Shown: positions 8,577 to 16,200, counted from the first letter of the stretch. The stretch: DNA of 26,291 nucleotides from Gammaproteobacteria bacterium (GCA_010031985.1 RGYP01000003.1:1-26291); one strand, 5' to 3'. Translations and numbers: made by a program. Notes: generated by a model not told the origin, from the letters alone.

Positions 8577-8965
8577 GCAAGATGACGACTTCGCGCGATA
8601 CTGCCATCGATCCGCTCGTCGATCCGGCGACGGGCCAGCGTTTCAACGCCGCGCTGCAAGGCCCCGTCACCCACGAAGAACCGGACTTCCTGCACAAGCT
8701 GCCCATGGACAACGCCGTCGGCGCGATCGTCGCGCTCACGGCCGAGGTCTGGATGCTGCGCGAGCGTCTCGCCGCTCTCGAGGCCGAACTCGAATCGCGC
8801 AAAGTACTGCCGGTCGGGGCCGTCGAAAATCATCAGGATTTGGCAGCCGCCGCCGAAGCCCGGGCGGCAGAACTCGCAGCCTATACCGAGCGGGTGATGA
8901 GCGAGCTCACGCGCAACCGTGAACCGGTGTCACAAATCGACCCCGCCGTTCGAAAATTCCTGTGA
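8573..8965 (+). CDS. Small hypothetical protein with coiled coil
   Basis: 130-residue protein of unknown function that I do not recognise as a named family. It has no signal peptide or transmembrane segment. The N-terminal 40 residues are polar. The stretch LPMDNAVGAIVALTAEVWML followed by RERLAALEAELESRK reads as an amphipathic helix running into a heptad coiled coil. A second helix, rich in alanine and glutamate, follows at residues about 88-110. It starts inside the methyltransferase stop (ATGA), so it is very probably a real translated gene and a possible partner of the methyltransferase. The next gene starts 43 nt downstream with its own ribosome binding site. Confidence 0.75.
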   Translation: MSKMTTSRDTAIDPLVDPATGQRFNAALQGPVTHEEPDFLHKLPMDNAVGAIVALTAEVWMLRERLAALEAELESRKVLPVGAVENHQDLAAAAEARAAELAAYTERVMSELTRNREPVSQIDPAVRKFL

Positions 8966-9008
8966 CGATTTCCATTCAATAGCCTGTTGGTACACCGAGG
9001 AGACACTG

Positions 9009-9923
9009 ATGTCACGACCGCTGATTTCTTTGGCCTGCGCTGCCGTTGCGGCCTGTGCCTTGCTGACCACCCCTGACGCGCGCGCGCAGAGCGGCAAAGC
9101 CAAGCGCATCGACCTCAACACTCCGGAAGGCGCAACCCTCGCCGGAAGACGCATCCAATGTGGATCGATCGACAACACGCCGACGATCTACTACTTCCAT
9201 GGGGAAGGCTTCGCACGGGTCCCCGGCGAGCGCGATCGCAAGCTTTTTGACGTCGAAGGCTACAACGTCCGGCAGTGCGTCACCGTGACCGACCCGGTTC
9301 GCGGTACCGGCTGGCGACTGGTCTCTCGTGAATTGCTGCTCTACGTCGACCCGACCACGGGCGAGTTGCTGAAGGAGTGGAAAAACCCCTGGACCGGCCA
9401 GACCGTCAAAGTTCTGCAGACTGCGAACGATCCGGTCAATCAACGGCCGGTTTTCCCGATCGGCGCCGACGGCAAGCCCGCCACCTGGCCCGGCACCACC
9501 AACGGCAACGTCTGGTGGAACACCATCACGGTGCCGCTTTTCTACGTGAATCCGCTCGCCGGCGAGTTCCAGAAAAACGTCGGCGGTTACTACCACGCGA
9601 CCGAGATGTTCAATTTCTTCGGTGACATCAACGTGCTGACCGACCCCAAGATTCCGAACCCGGCGGTCGAGGTCGGCTGGGTGCGCATGGCCGACTGGCT
9701 GCCGTGGATGGAAATGAGCGGCCGTGCCGGTCTGATCTACATCCACGCGGCAGGTCGCAAACTCGACGGCGCCGATCAGCTCTCGCCGGTACTCAAAAAA
9801 GCCCTCGAGACGGACTACCCCGAATATCGGAGCCCGCCGGCTGGCGATGACAGCCGCGAGAACGAGACCAGCTGGACCTACTTCAAGAAAAAGATTGCGC
9901 CGACGACACCCCTCAAGAAGTAG
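9009..9923 (+). CDS. Exported DUF1838-type protein of unknown function
   Basis: 304-residue secreted protein. The ATG at 9009 follows AGGAGA (8998-9003) and gives a clean signal peptide, with hydrophobic SLACAAVAACALL and cleavage near ARA-Q (residues about 24-27). An upstream ATG at 8919 would overlap the previous gene and bury the signal. The mature part has segments I associate with the DUF1838 family: FDVEGYNVRQCV, KEWKNPWTGQTVKVLQTAND, PVNQRPVFP, NTITVPLFYVNPLAGEF and GGYYHATEMFNFF. The many tryptophans and tyrosines suggest a lipocalin-like or beta-rich binding fold, but that is inference. Function is unknown in the family. It probably belongs to the upstream methyltransferase unit, although the 43-nt gap allows a separate promoter. 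Confidence 0.8.
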   Translation: MSRPLISLACAAVAACALLTTPDARAQSGKAKRIDLNTPEGATLAGRRIQCGSIDNTPTIYYFHGEGFARVPGERDRKLFDVEGYNVRQCVTVTDPVRGTGWRLVSRELLLYVDPTTGELLKEWKNPWTGQTVKVLQTANDPVNQRPVFPIGADGKPATWPGTTNGNVWWNTITVPLFYVNPLAGEFQKNVGGYYHATEMFNFFGDINVLTDPKIPNPAVEVGWVRMADWLPWMEMSGRAGLIYIHAAGRKLDGADQLSPVLKKALETDYPEYRSPPAGDDSRENETSWTYFKKKIAPTTPLKK

Positions 9924-9970
9924 TCGTTTGCGCCCGGTTGTCTTGCCGTCGACTCCGGTAGTAGCATCGA

Positions 9971-10002
9971 GCCGCTCGTCACGGGAAACCGTGGCGAGCG
10001 GC
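9971..10002 (+). other. Perfect 14-bp stem with GAAA tetraloop
   Basis: GCCGCTCGTCACGG (9971-9984), loop GAAA (9985-9988), CCGTGGCGAGCGGC (9989-10002). All 14 pairs form, one of them T-G. On the + strand the loop is a GNRA tetraloop. It sits 47 nt after the DUF1838 stop and 35 nt before the RRM-remnant ATG. What follows is TGATTCCACTGACC rather than a T-run, so it is not a classical intrinsic terminator. It could be a 3' stabilising hairpin of the upstream mRNA or a 5'-leader element of the downstream one. Confidence 0.6.
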
Positions 10003-10037
10003 TGATTCCACTGACCAAAGATCAGAGAGACGGTCGA

Positions 10038-10139
10038 ATGACGACGATCTACGTGGGCAACCTGCCCTTCTCAGCCAACGAGGCCGATGTCCGGGTGCTC
10101 TTCGAGCGCCATGGCAAGGTCGACTCCGTCAAGCTAGAG
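10038..10139 (+). pseudogene. 5' fragment of an RRM RNA-binding protein gene
   Basis: The ATG at 10038, with an AGAGAGACGG purine tract just upstream, opens MTTIYVGNLPFSANEADVRV and continues LFERHGKVDSVKLE. That is the first half of a bacterial RRM protein: beta 1 with RNP-2 (IYVGNL), helix 1 and beta 2. Homology then stops. RNP-1 (KGFGFVEM type), helix 2 and beta 4 are absent. The frame continues to a stop at 10383-10385 only as an out-of-frame reading of the peroxidase-related gene, giving a meaningless tail. The downstream gene starts at 10147 in another frame, with an in-frame TAG at 10135-10137, so this is not a fusion. It is most simply a deletion remnant, possibly surviving as a translated leader. 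Confidence 0.75.
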
Positions 10140-10146
10140 CCTCGCC

Positions 10147-10740
10147 ATGCCCCGCCGCTATCGCGCCCAGCCCCGAAGCAAGATCGCCCTGAAGCTGCCG
10201 ATTCCGCAGCGCGATCGACTCGCCCCCGATCTCGCCAAATATTTTGCCGTGTGCGAACAGAAAATCGGTTTTCTGCCGAACGTGCTCGAGGTGTACAGCT
10301 TCGACGAAACGAAGCTGCGCGCCTTCATCGCCATGTACAACGACTTGATGCTCGGCGACTCGAAGCTCACCGCGCTGGAACGTGAAATGATCGCAGTCGT
10401 CGTCTCGGCCGCCAACCGGTGCTACTACTGCTTGACGGCCCACGGCGAAGCCTTGCGGGCGCTGTCGGGCGACCCTTCGCTCGGCGAAACGCTGGTGATG
10501 AATTACCGCGTGGCGCAGATCAGCAAGAAGCAGCGCGCCATGCTCGACTACGCGCACAAGCTCACCGTGGCGCCCGCCGAAACCGGCGAAGCCGATCGAC
10601 GTACCCTGCGCCGTGCCGGCTTCAAGGATCGAGAGATCTGGGACATCGTCGCGATCACCGGTTTCTTCAACATGACGAACCGGGTCGCTGCCGCCACCGA
10701 CATGATGCCGAACGAGGAATACCTCGCCCGCTCACGCTGA
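10147..10740 (+). CDS. Peroxidase-related enzyme, AhpD-like (carboxymuconolactone decarboxylase fold)
   Basis: 197-residue cytoplasmic protein of the AhpD-like peroxidase-related family. It carries the redox motif CYYCLTAHGE with C92, C95 and H99 in the C-x2-C-x3-H arrangement, preceded by LTALEREMIAVVVSAANR, which holds the conserved glutamate helix. The C-terminal half is helical: REIWDIVAITGFFNMTNRVA is family-typical. Related proteins reduce peroxides or act as thiol oxidoreductases with a lipoyl or thioredoxin partner; the exact substrate here is unknown. ATG 10147 is the first start after the in-frame stop at 10135-10137 and has no good Shine-Dalgarno, so its translation may depend on ribosomes reading the RRM fragment just upstream. 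It is convergent with the aldo/keto reductase, with a 4-bp gap. Confidence 0.88.
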   Translation: MPRRYRAQPRSKIALKLPIPQRDRLAPDLAKYFAVCEQKIGFLPNVLEVYSFDETKLRAFIAMYNDLMLGDSKLTALEREMIAVVVSAANRCYYCLTAHGEALRALSGDPSLGETLVMNYRVAQISKKQRAMLDYAHKLTVAPAETGEADRRTLRRAGFKDREIWDIVAITGFFNMTNRVAAATDMMPNEEYLARSR

Positions 10741-10744
10741 AGTT

Positions 10745-11782
10745 TCAGCGACCGACGATCTCGCCCACCCGATCGCCGTGCAGCATGCGCGGTCCCATCG
10801 GCCCCTCGAGCAAGCTGCGCGGATAACCGAGATCGATCTGACCCGCCGCATCGAGCGCCGCAGTGGCGTCGGCATCGAGCGTGAATTGCGTCGCGGTGAG
10901 CAGATCTCGCAGTTGCAGCGCATTGCGCGCGCCCAAAATAGGGATGACGCCGCGCTCCATCAACCAACGAATCGCCACGCTCGATGAACTGCGACCGAGA
11001 CGTGCGGCCTCGGCACGGACCGTCTCGGCGATCGCGAGGTTGCGATCGCGCAAAAAAAGATTCCCCCAGCCGGTGTTCGTGAGTCGCCCCTCCTGACCCG
11101 TTCGCGCCGCGGGATCCTGCGGGTATTTGCCCGACAACACCCCGCCCGCGAGCGGACTCCAGGCGGTGACCGTCATGCCGAGCGCGGCAGCGCAAGGCAG
11201 CAACTCGCGCTCGACGTTGCGCTCGATCAAGCTGTAATGCAGTTGCAGGGCTACCAACCTCGACCAATCGCGGCACTCGGCGAGCGTCTGCGCGCGCGCC
11301 ACGACCCAGGCGGGAACGTTGGAAAATCCCGTGTACAAAACTTTGCCCGCACGAACCAGATCGTCGAGACCGCGCAGAGTCTCTTCGAGCGGCGTCCACG
11401 CGTCCCAGGCATGCACCCACAAGAGATCGATGTAATCGGTACCGAGGCGCGCGAGACTGCCCTCAACCGCCTCCCGCAGGGCTTTGCGGGAGTTGCCACC
11501 CGAGTTGGGGTTCTTCAAATCGGTGTTCATCGCGTACTTGGTGGCGATCACGAGCGAAGCGCGCTGCCCGGCGATGAAGCGACCGAGCATGCGTTCACTG
11601 GTGCCGAAGGTGTAGATGTTCGCGGTGTCAATGAAATTACCACCGGCTTCGAGATAGGCGTCGAACACGCGTCGACACTCGTCTTCCTCGGAACCGATCG
11701 CCGTTTCGGTGCCGAAGGTCATCGTGCCGAGACACAGCTCGGAAACCTTGAGACCAGACTGACCGAGCAGACGCATTTTCAT
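10745..11782 (-). CDS. Aldo/keto reductase
   Basis: 345-residue NADPH-dependent aldo/keto reductase with an (alpha/beta)8 barrel. The catalytic tetrad is visible: D52 and Y57 in FIDTANIY, K82 in VIATKY and H124 in LLWVHAWD. The cofactor region near the C-terminus, IPILGARNALQLRDLL, is the usual 2'-phosphate-binding loop. The N-terminus MKMRLLGQSGLKVSELCLGT, with GTMTFGTE following, resembles the YajO/Gpr-like and auxin-induced AKR group. The ATG at 11782 is preceded by GGAG at good spacing. It is divergent from the NUDIX gene across 45 bp. The substrate, some aldehyde or ketone, cannot be named. Confidence 0.93.
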   Translation of the reverse strand: MKMRLLGQSGLKVSELCLGTMTFGTETAIGSEEDECRRVFDAYLEAGGNFIDTANIYTFGTSERMLGRFIAGQRASLVIATKYAMNTDLKNPNSGGNSRKALREAVEGSLARLGTDYIDLLWVHAWDAWTPLEETLRGLDDLVRAGKVLYTGFSNVPAWVVARAQTLAECRDWSRLVALQLHYSLIERNVERELLPCAAALGMTVTAWSPLAGGVLSGKYPQDPAARTGQEGRLTNTGWGNLFLRDRNLAIAETVRAEAARLGRSSSSVAIRWLMERGVIPILGARNALQLRDLLTATQFTLDADATAALDAAGQIDLGYPRSLLEGPMGPRMLHGDRVGEIVGR

Positions 11783-11789
11783 GGTTCGA

Positions 11790-11805
11790 CTCCGCGGAGC
11801 ATGCT
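11790..11805. promoter_or_regulatory. Overlapping palindromes in the AKR/NUDIX divergent gap
   Basis: CTCCGCGGAG (11790-11799) is a perfect 10-bp palindrome, and AGCATGCT (11798-11805) a perfect 8-bp palindrome overlapping it by two bases. GAGCATG (11797-11803) is also inverted as CATGCTC (11827-11833). The whole gap is only 45 bp, so an operator here would affect both genes. Part of the first palindrome is the Shine-Dalgarno of the reductase, which weakens the operator reading. Confidence 0.25.
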
Positions 11806-11827
11806 GCGAAAAGCCTAGACTACGCCC

Positions 11828-12391
11828 ATGCTCAAGGATGCCGAGGCTTCATCGATGCTGCTGTCCACGCGCGAAGTTTTCCATGGTCGCGTCACCCGTC
11901 TCACGGTCGACACCGTCCGCTTGCCGAACGGACACACCGCAGACCTCGAAATTCTGCACCACCCCGGCGGTGCCGCCACCGTGGCGCTCGACGCGAAAGG
12001 TCGCGTCTGTTTGTTGCACCAGTTTCGCCACGCCGTGGGCGGACGAATTTGGGAATTGCCGGCCGGCCGTCTGGAGCCGGGCGAAGCGCCGATCGACACC
12101 GCAGGTCGCGAACTCATCGAGGAAGCTGGTGTGCAGGCCTCGCGGCTGCAATCGCTCGGCGTCTCGGTGAGCTCCCCCGGAGTATTCACCGAGCGCATCC
12201 ACCTCTACCTCGCAACCGACCTCACGCCGGTCGCCGATGCCCGCGAGGCTGCCGAAGTGTTCGAGGTGCATTGGATCCCGCTCGCCGACGCCGTACGCCG
12301 CTGTCTCGACGGCGAAATCGACGACTCGAAAACCGTCGTCGGATTGCTGCGTGCCCAGCATCTTCTCGAGACGGGTAGACTCGGCGCGTGA
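11828..12391 (+). CDS. NUDIX hydrolase, ADP-ribose pyrophosphatase-like
   Basis: 187-residue NUDIX phosphohydrolase. The Nudix box occupies residues 80-102 and matches G-x5-E-x7-RE-U-x-EE-x-GU: GRLEPGE, seven residues, then RELIEEAGV. Upstream are LHHPGGAATVALDAKGRV and LLHQFRHAVGGRIWELPAG, the layout of ADP-ribose pyrophosphatases (NudF/YffH type). Downstream, SSPGVFTERIHLYLATDL fits the same group. The likely reaction is hydrolysis of ADP-ribose or a related nucleotide sugar to AMP plus a sugar phosphate, using Mg2+ held by the EE pair. ATG 11855 is an alternative start. Its stop overlaps the GTG start of the transporter (GTGA). An ADP-ribosylglycohydrolase lies about 8 kb away, but no direct link is shown. 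Confidence 0.92.
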   Translation: MLKDAEASSMLLSTREVFHGRVTRLTVDTVRLPNGHTADLEILHHPGGAATVALDAKGRVCLLHQFRHAVGGRIWELPAGRLEPGEAPIDTAGRELIEEAGVQASRLQSLGVSVSSPGVFTERIHLYLATDLTPVADAREAAEVFEVHWIPLADAVRRCLDGEIDDSKTVVGLLRAQHLLETGRLGA

Positions 12392-13707
12392 AGCTGTCGC
12401 GCCATCAATGGATCGTGTTCGCAGCCGCGTGGCTCGGCTGGGGCTTCGATGTTTTCGATGCAATGCTCTTCAACTTCGTCGCCTCGAACTGCATCCCCAC
12501 CCTGCTCGGGCTGACGCTCGGCAGCACTGCAGCGCGCGAGGCCACCGTCTACTGGACCGGTATCCTGTCGGCCGTGCTGCTGGTCGGCTGGGCCGCGGGC
12601 GGCGTGATCTTCGGTTGGGTCGCCGATCGCTACGGTCGTCGAGTCGGTCTCATGCTCACCATCCTCGTCTACGCACTCGGCACCACGCTTTGCGCGTTTG
12701 CAACCAGCATCGAGCAGCTTGCACTGTTTCGGGCGCTGACCAGTCTCGGCATCGGCGGGGAGTGGGCGGTCGGCGCAGCGCTCGTCGCCGAGTCCGTACC
12801 CGAACAACATCGCGTCGAGGCGGGTGCACTGCTGCAAACCGCCTCACCGCTCGGCATCATGCTCGCGAGCCTGGTCAACTACCAAATCGCCGGGGTGTGG
12901 CTGGCCGACGATCCTGCCAATTCCTGGCGCTACGTTTTTCTTTGTGGCCTCGCGCCGGTATTTCTCGCCCTTGCGGTGCGTATCTTCGTCAAAGAAAGCG
13001 ATCGCTGGCGGGCTCAGGCCGCAAGCGGCCAGACCGCAGCGGCACTGCAACTCTCCCGCCTGTTCGACCCAGATCTGCGCGGCGCCACCCGTGCGGCGCT
13101 CCTCGTTTCTTTGACGGCACTGCTCACGTGGTGGGCCGTCAATGCTTTCGTGCCGCTGCTCGGCAGTCTGCTCGCAAGCGATGCCGCGACGGCGGCGGGC
13201 TTGCCGACCGATGAAGCGCGACAGATGTCCGAAGCCTGGAAAGCCAGGGCTTCCAACGCCTTCAACGTCGGCGGACTGATCGGGGCACTGCTCGCCATCC
13301 CACTCGCCAAGCGCCTTGGCCGCAGACCCGCATTCATCGGCTATTTTCTTTGGTCGGCGGCCAGCATTCTGCTCGCCTTCGGCTTGCCGCTCGACCCCGA
13401 ACTGCGCCTTGCCATGCTGTTCGTGGTGGGTCTTGGCGTGTACGGCGTATTCAGTGCACTCGTGTTTTATCTGCCCGAGCTGTTTCCGACGCGATTGCGC
13501 GGCCTAGCCTCCGGTTTTTGCTACAACATCGGCCGCATCCTCGCCGCCTTCGGCCCGTTCGTCGTGGGAGCGCTCACCGCACGCGCCGGCGGCTCTTCTG
13601 CGGCGATCACCGACACGCTGGTATGGGTCGCCCTGTTCCCATTCGTCGCAGCCCTCCTCGCCCGCAAATGGGTCATCGAGACCCGCGGCCGCGCCTTGCC
13701 TGACTGA
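12388..13707 (+). CDS. MFS transporter, metabolite:H+ symporter type
   Basis: 439-residue inner-membrane transporter with 12 predicted helices. Helix 1 contains WLGWGFDVFDAMLFNFV, the charged D-x-x-D pattern of the aromatic-acid/sialate:H+ symporter branch of the MFS. The motif between helices 2 and 3 is GWVADRYGRR, and its second-half repeat is LAKRLGRRPAF. ALFRALTSLGIGGEWAVGAA marks helix 4. A long polar loop, including ASDAATAAGLPTDEARQMSE, lies between helices 7 and 8 and is probably periplasmic. The GTG start at 12388 overlaps the NUDIX stop in GTGA. The likely cargo is an organic acid or aromatic acid by family resemblance only. Confidence 0.92.
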   Translation: MKLSRHQWIVFAAAWLGWGFDVFDAMLFNFVASNCIPTLLGLTLGSTAAREATVYWTGILSAVLLVGWAAGGVIFGWVADRYGRRVGLMLTILVYALGTTLCAFATSIEQLALFRALTSLGIGGEWAVGAALVAESVPEQHRVEAGALLQTASPLGIMLASLVNYQIAGVWLADDPANSWRYVFLCGLAPVFLALAVRIFVKESDRWRAQAASGQTAAALQLSRLFDPDLRGATRAALLVSLTALLTWWAVNAFVPLLGSLLASDAATAAGLPTDEARQMSEAWKARASNAFNVGGLIGALLAIPLAKRLGRRPAFIGYFLWSAASILLAFGLPLDPELRLAMLFVVGLGVYGVFSALVFYLPELFPTRLRGLASGFCYNIGRILAAFGPFVVGALTARAGGSSAAITDTLVWVALFPFVAALLARKWVIETRGRALPD

Positions 13708-13743
13708 CGCAACATTCGCTATCTGACCTGCGGAGATCACCAC

Positions 13744-14736
13744 GTGAAAGCCTTGTTGAGCGAAGCCCCCGGCACCCCCGACACCCTCGTGCTGCGCGAG
13801 ATCGCCGAACCCGTCCCGGGTCGCGGGCAAGTACGCATCGCGGTGCGCTACTGCGGTATCAACTATCCCGACGTCCTGGTGATCGAGGACAAATATCAGT
13901 TCAAGCCGCCGCGGCCCTTTGCGCCCGGTTCCGAGATGTCGGGTGTGATCGATGCTGTCGGCGACGGCGTCACGGCGTTCAAGGTGGGCGATGCCGTGAT
14001 CGCTGCGGCCACCTCCGGCGGCCTCGCCGAAAAAGCCGTCACCGCGGCGAACGCCTGCGTGCCGATGCCCGAGGGCATGCCCTTCGACGTGGCAGCGGGC
14101 CTCATTTTCACTTACGGCACGTCCTACCATGCGCTCGTCAACCGCGGCGAGTTACGCGCGGGAGAAACCCTGCTGGTGCTCGGCGCGGCGGGCGGCGTGG
14201 GTCTGGCCGCGGTCGAAATCGGCAAGGCCCTCGGCGCTCGCGTTGTCGCAGCAGTCTCCAGCGAATCGAAGGCGGCAGCCGCGCGTGAGCACGGCGCCGA
14301 GGTGACCATCGTCTATCCGCGCGAGGGGGTCGACTCGCGCGTGCTCGCCGCCCAATTCAAGGAAGCCTGCGGTCCAAAAGGCGCCGATGTCATCTACGAC
14401 CCGGTGGGTGGCGACTATGCCGAGCCTGCCTTGCGGACCGCCGCCTGGAAGGGTCGCTACCTCGTAATCGGCTTTCCGGCGGGTATTCCGAAGATTCCGC
14501 TCAATCTCACGCTGCTCAAGGGCTGCGATATCCGCGGCGTGTTCTGGGGTGCGTTCCGGCAGCAAGAGCCTGCGCAAGATGCCGCCAACATGCGCGCCCT
14601 GCTCGACCTTTACCGTGCCGGCAAGATCAAGCCAAAGATTTCAGCCATTCTGCCGTTGCCACAGGGTGGCGAGGCGATCAAAAAATTGTTGCAGCGCGAA
14701 GCGGTCGGCAAGATCTTGGTGGCATGTACAGCCTGA
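13744..14736 (+). CDS. Zinc-less medium-chain dehydrogenase, NADPH:quinone oxidoreductase family
   Basis: 330-residue MDR-superfamily oxidoreductase using NADPH. The N-terminal GroES-like domain begins MKALLSEAPGTPDTLVLREI and contains RYCGINYPDVLVIEDKYQ and PFAPGSEMSGVIDAVGDGV. It lacks the catalytic and structural zinc ligands of alcohol dehydrogenases. The Rossmann motif LVLGAAGGVGLAAVEIGKAL is at about 145-163 (AAGGVG 148-153), preceded by TYGTSYHALVNR. These are hallmarks of quinone oxidoreductase or acyl/enoyl reductase members. The GTG start at 13744 has GGAG eleven bases upstream. It lies 36 nt after the transporter and overlaps the next membrane gene, so it belongs to the same run. 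The true substrate could be a quinone or an alpha,beta-unsaturated carbonyl. Confidence 0.92.
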   Translation: MKALLSEAPGTPDTLVLREIAEPVPGRGQVRIAVRYCGINYPDVLVIEDKYQFKPPRPFAPGSEMSGVIDAVGDGVTAFKVGDAVIAAATSGGLAEKAVTAANACVPMPEGMPFDVAAGLIFTYGTSYHALVNRGELRAGETLLVLGAAGGVGLAAVEIGKALGARVVAAVSSESKAAAAREHGAEVTIVYPREGVDSRVLAAQFKEACGPKGADVIYDPVGGDYAEPALRTAAWKGRYLVIGFPAGIPKIPLNLTLLKGCDIRGVFWGAFRQQEPAQDAANMRALLDLYRAGKIKPKISAILPLPQGGEAIKKLLQREAVGKILVACTA

Positions 14737-15428
14737 TGTTTCTCGGCTTCGCGATCGCCCAGACGGCTTTGTTCGTCTGGTCGTTGCGCTTGTGGCGCGA
14801 GACGCGCACCAAGGCCATCGCGGTCATTTTGTTCCCGCTGTTTTTTTTGATCTGGGATAACCTGCGCGTCGCTGCCGGCATCGTCATCGGTTTCGGCGAG
14901 CCGCTCTATTGGTTGACTTGGCCCGTATTTTGGGCGCACTGGCTGTCGGGCTGCTGGCTGATCATCGCAAGCGGTTCCATCCTGCGTCTGGCGGGCTTCG
15001 ACTTCACCAGCCACAAATGGGTGATGGGAGCCTTTTGCCTCGTAGCCACCGCGCTGGTGCTGCACGACCTGCCGCTCTTCTGGACCAAAGAAATTTACCC
15101 GGTCTGCGAGTTCGACCTCATCCGCTACAGCGGATCGGTGACCGAAGCCAACCGCTGCACCCCCGATCAGGCACTGGTCAAAGGCGAGATACCCATCGCT
15201 CCCGTCGTCACCTGCTTCGTGGTGATCGGAACGGGCATCGCGCTTTGGGTACGAAGGGGTTTCCCGTGGATGGCCATCGGCGGCATCGTCATGCTGCTCA
15301 CCGCGGCGGTGCCCGCCCTGAACCGTCACCGCCTCGACAACCTCGGCGAGGTCTTCATCAAGGGCGGCTCGATCTTCGCCATCTGGTTTTTGACTCGCGG
15401 GTCGTTGGCGCGCCCCGCAGCCCATTGA
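14724..15428 (+). CDS. Small polytopic membrane protein, unknown function
   Basis: 234-residue membrane protein I cannot assign to a named family. Hydrophobic helices are visible around residues 2-20, 32-53 (VILFPLFFLIWDNLRVAAGI), 60-87 (WLTWPVFWAHWLSGCWLIIA), 95-112, 150-172 and 178-195, with a polar loop carrying two cysteines near 127-145. The FLIWDNLRV segment recalls the FxxWD-A-V helix of heterodimeric lycopene cyclases, but the rest does not follow that family. ATG 14724 overlaps the oxidoreductase by 13 bp. ATG 14736 overlaps its stop as TGATG and is equally credible, giving 230 residues. Either way the gene looks translationally coupled to the oxidoreductase. Confidence 0.72.
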   Translation: MYSLMFLGFAIAQTALFVWSLRLWRETRTKAIAVILFPLFFLIWDNLRVAAGIVIGFGEPLYWLTWPVFWAHWLSGCWLIIASGSILRLAGFDFTSHKWVMGAFCLVATALVLHDLPLFWTKEIYPVCEFDLIRYSGSVTEANRCTPDQALVKGEIPIAPVVTCFVVIGTGIALWVRRGFPWMAIGGIVMLLTAAVPALNRHRLDNLGEVFIKGGSIFAIWFLTRGSLARPAAH

Positions 15429-15441
15429 TTCGCCCCGCGCC

Positions 15442-16131
15442 CTAGGCCAGCTGCGCCATCAGACTCTCGAGATCCGTCACCTCGAGATCGGGCGGTGGGC
15501 CGAACTCCGCTGACCAACTTAGCCCGCGACGGTTCACCCAAGCCGTTCGGCAGCCCGCTTCGGCGGCGCCGCGGATGTCGTTCTCGGGGTGATCGCCGAC
15601 GTGTAAAAGTGCGGTGGGGCTGATGCCGAGCGCGCGGGCTACGGTCAAATAAACCTCGGGATCCGGCTTTGCGCGCCCGACCGATTCGGCGTTGAGGGTG
15701 ACCTCGAAGTGATGACCGATGCCGATGCGATGGACACACGCGTTGCCGTTGGAAAAGCTCGCAAGGCGAAAGCGGCCCGCGAGTCGCGTGAGCGCCCCCG
15801 TCACCTCGGGATAGAACTCGACCTCATGCCGCGCGGCGATGAAGACCTCGAAGGCGCGATCGCCAATCATCGGATCGTGTCCATGGTGCGCGGCAAGGCG
15901 GCGCATCGCTTCGGTACGCAACCACGTCATGTCGTGGGCGCGCTCGGGGACCTCGGCCGCGAGCGTCCGTCGAGCCGCGAACATGGCCTCGGGATTCAGT
16001 TGCTGCGCAAGCTGCGGGTGCTCGGCCTCGAGGTAGGCCTGCACGCGCGCCTCGGCACGCCGCAACACCGGCTGCACCTCCCAAAGGGTGTCGTCGAGAT
16101 CGAAGCAAATGGCGAGCGGCACGGGAGTCAT
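15442..16131 (-). CDS. HAD superfamily hydrolase, subfamily IA (YigB-like)
   Basis: 229-residue cytoplasmic phosphatase of the haloacid dehalogenase superfamily. Motif I is ICFDLDDTLW with nucleophile D11 and acid/base D13. Motif II is FRLASFSNGN. Motif III lysine is in VGRAKPDPEVY. Motif IV is LLHVGDHPENDIRGA with its Mg2+ ligands. The helical cap between motifs I and II is the C1 type of subfamily IA. Start and cap resemble YigB, the FMN and riboflavin-pathway phosphatase, but substrate specificity in this superfamily cannot be read reliably from sequence. It is divergent from the S9 peptidase across 69 bp and convergent with the membrane protein (13-bp gap). Confidence 0.92.
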   Translation of the reverse strand: MTPVPLAICFDLDDTLWEVQPVLRRAEARVQAYLEAEHPQLAQQLNPEAMFAARRTLAAEVPERAHDMTWLRTEAMRRLAAHHGHDPMIGDRAFEVFIAARHEVEFYPEVTGALTRLAGRFRLASFSNGNACVHRIGIGHHFEVTLNAESVGRAKPDPEVYLTVARALGISPTALLHVGDHPENDIRGAAEAGCRTAWVNRRGLSWSAEFGPPPDLEVTDLESLMAQLA

Positions 16132-16154
16132 GGGGGCCCTTCCTTGGGCTCGAC

Positions 16155-16160
16155 TACAAT
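16155..16160 (+). promoter_or_regulatory. Candidate -10 box for the S9 peptidase gene
   Basis: TACAAT differs from the sigma-70 consensus TATAAT at one position and lies 41 bp before the peptidase ATG, within the 69-bp divergent gap. No good -35 hexamer is found 16-18 bp upstream, so this is a weak, position-supported call. Confidence 0.3.
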
Positions 16161-16200
16161 GCGCGGCATCGTATACCGACCACTGCAGCGGAGCACAACC

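Noticed and set aside
10140..10385. An RRM-peroxidase fusion or programmed frameshift
   Set aside because: The two parts are in different frames, and the peroxidase frame has a TAG at 10135-10137 just before its ATG, so a continuous product cannot form by a simple slip at the junction.
15709..16200. A 164-codon N-terminal extension of the S9 peptidase
   Set aside because: It runs antisense to the HAD phosphatase and would bury the signal peptide that starts at 16201.
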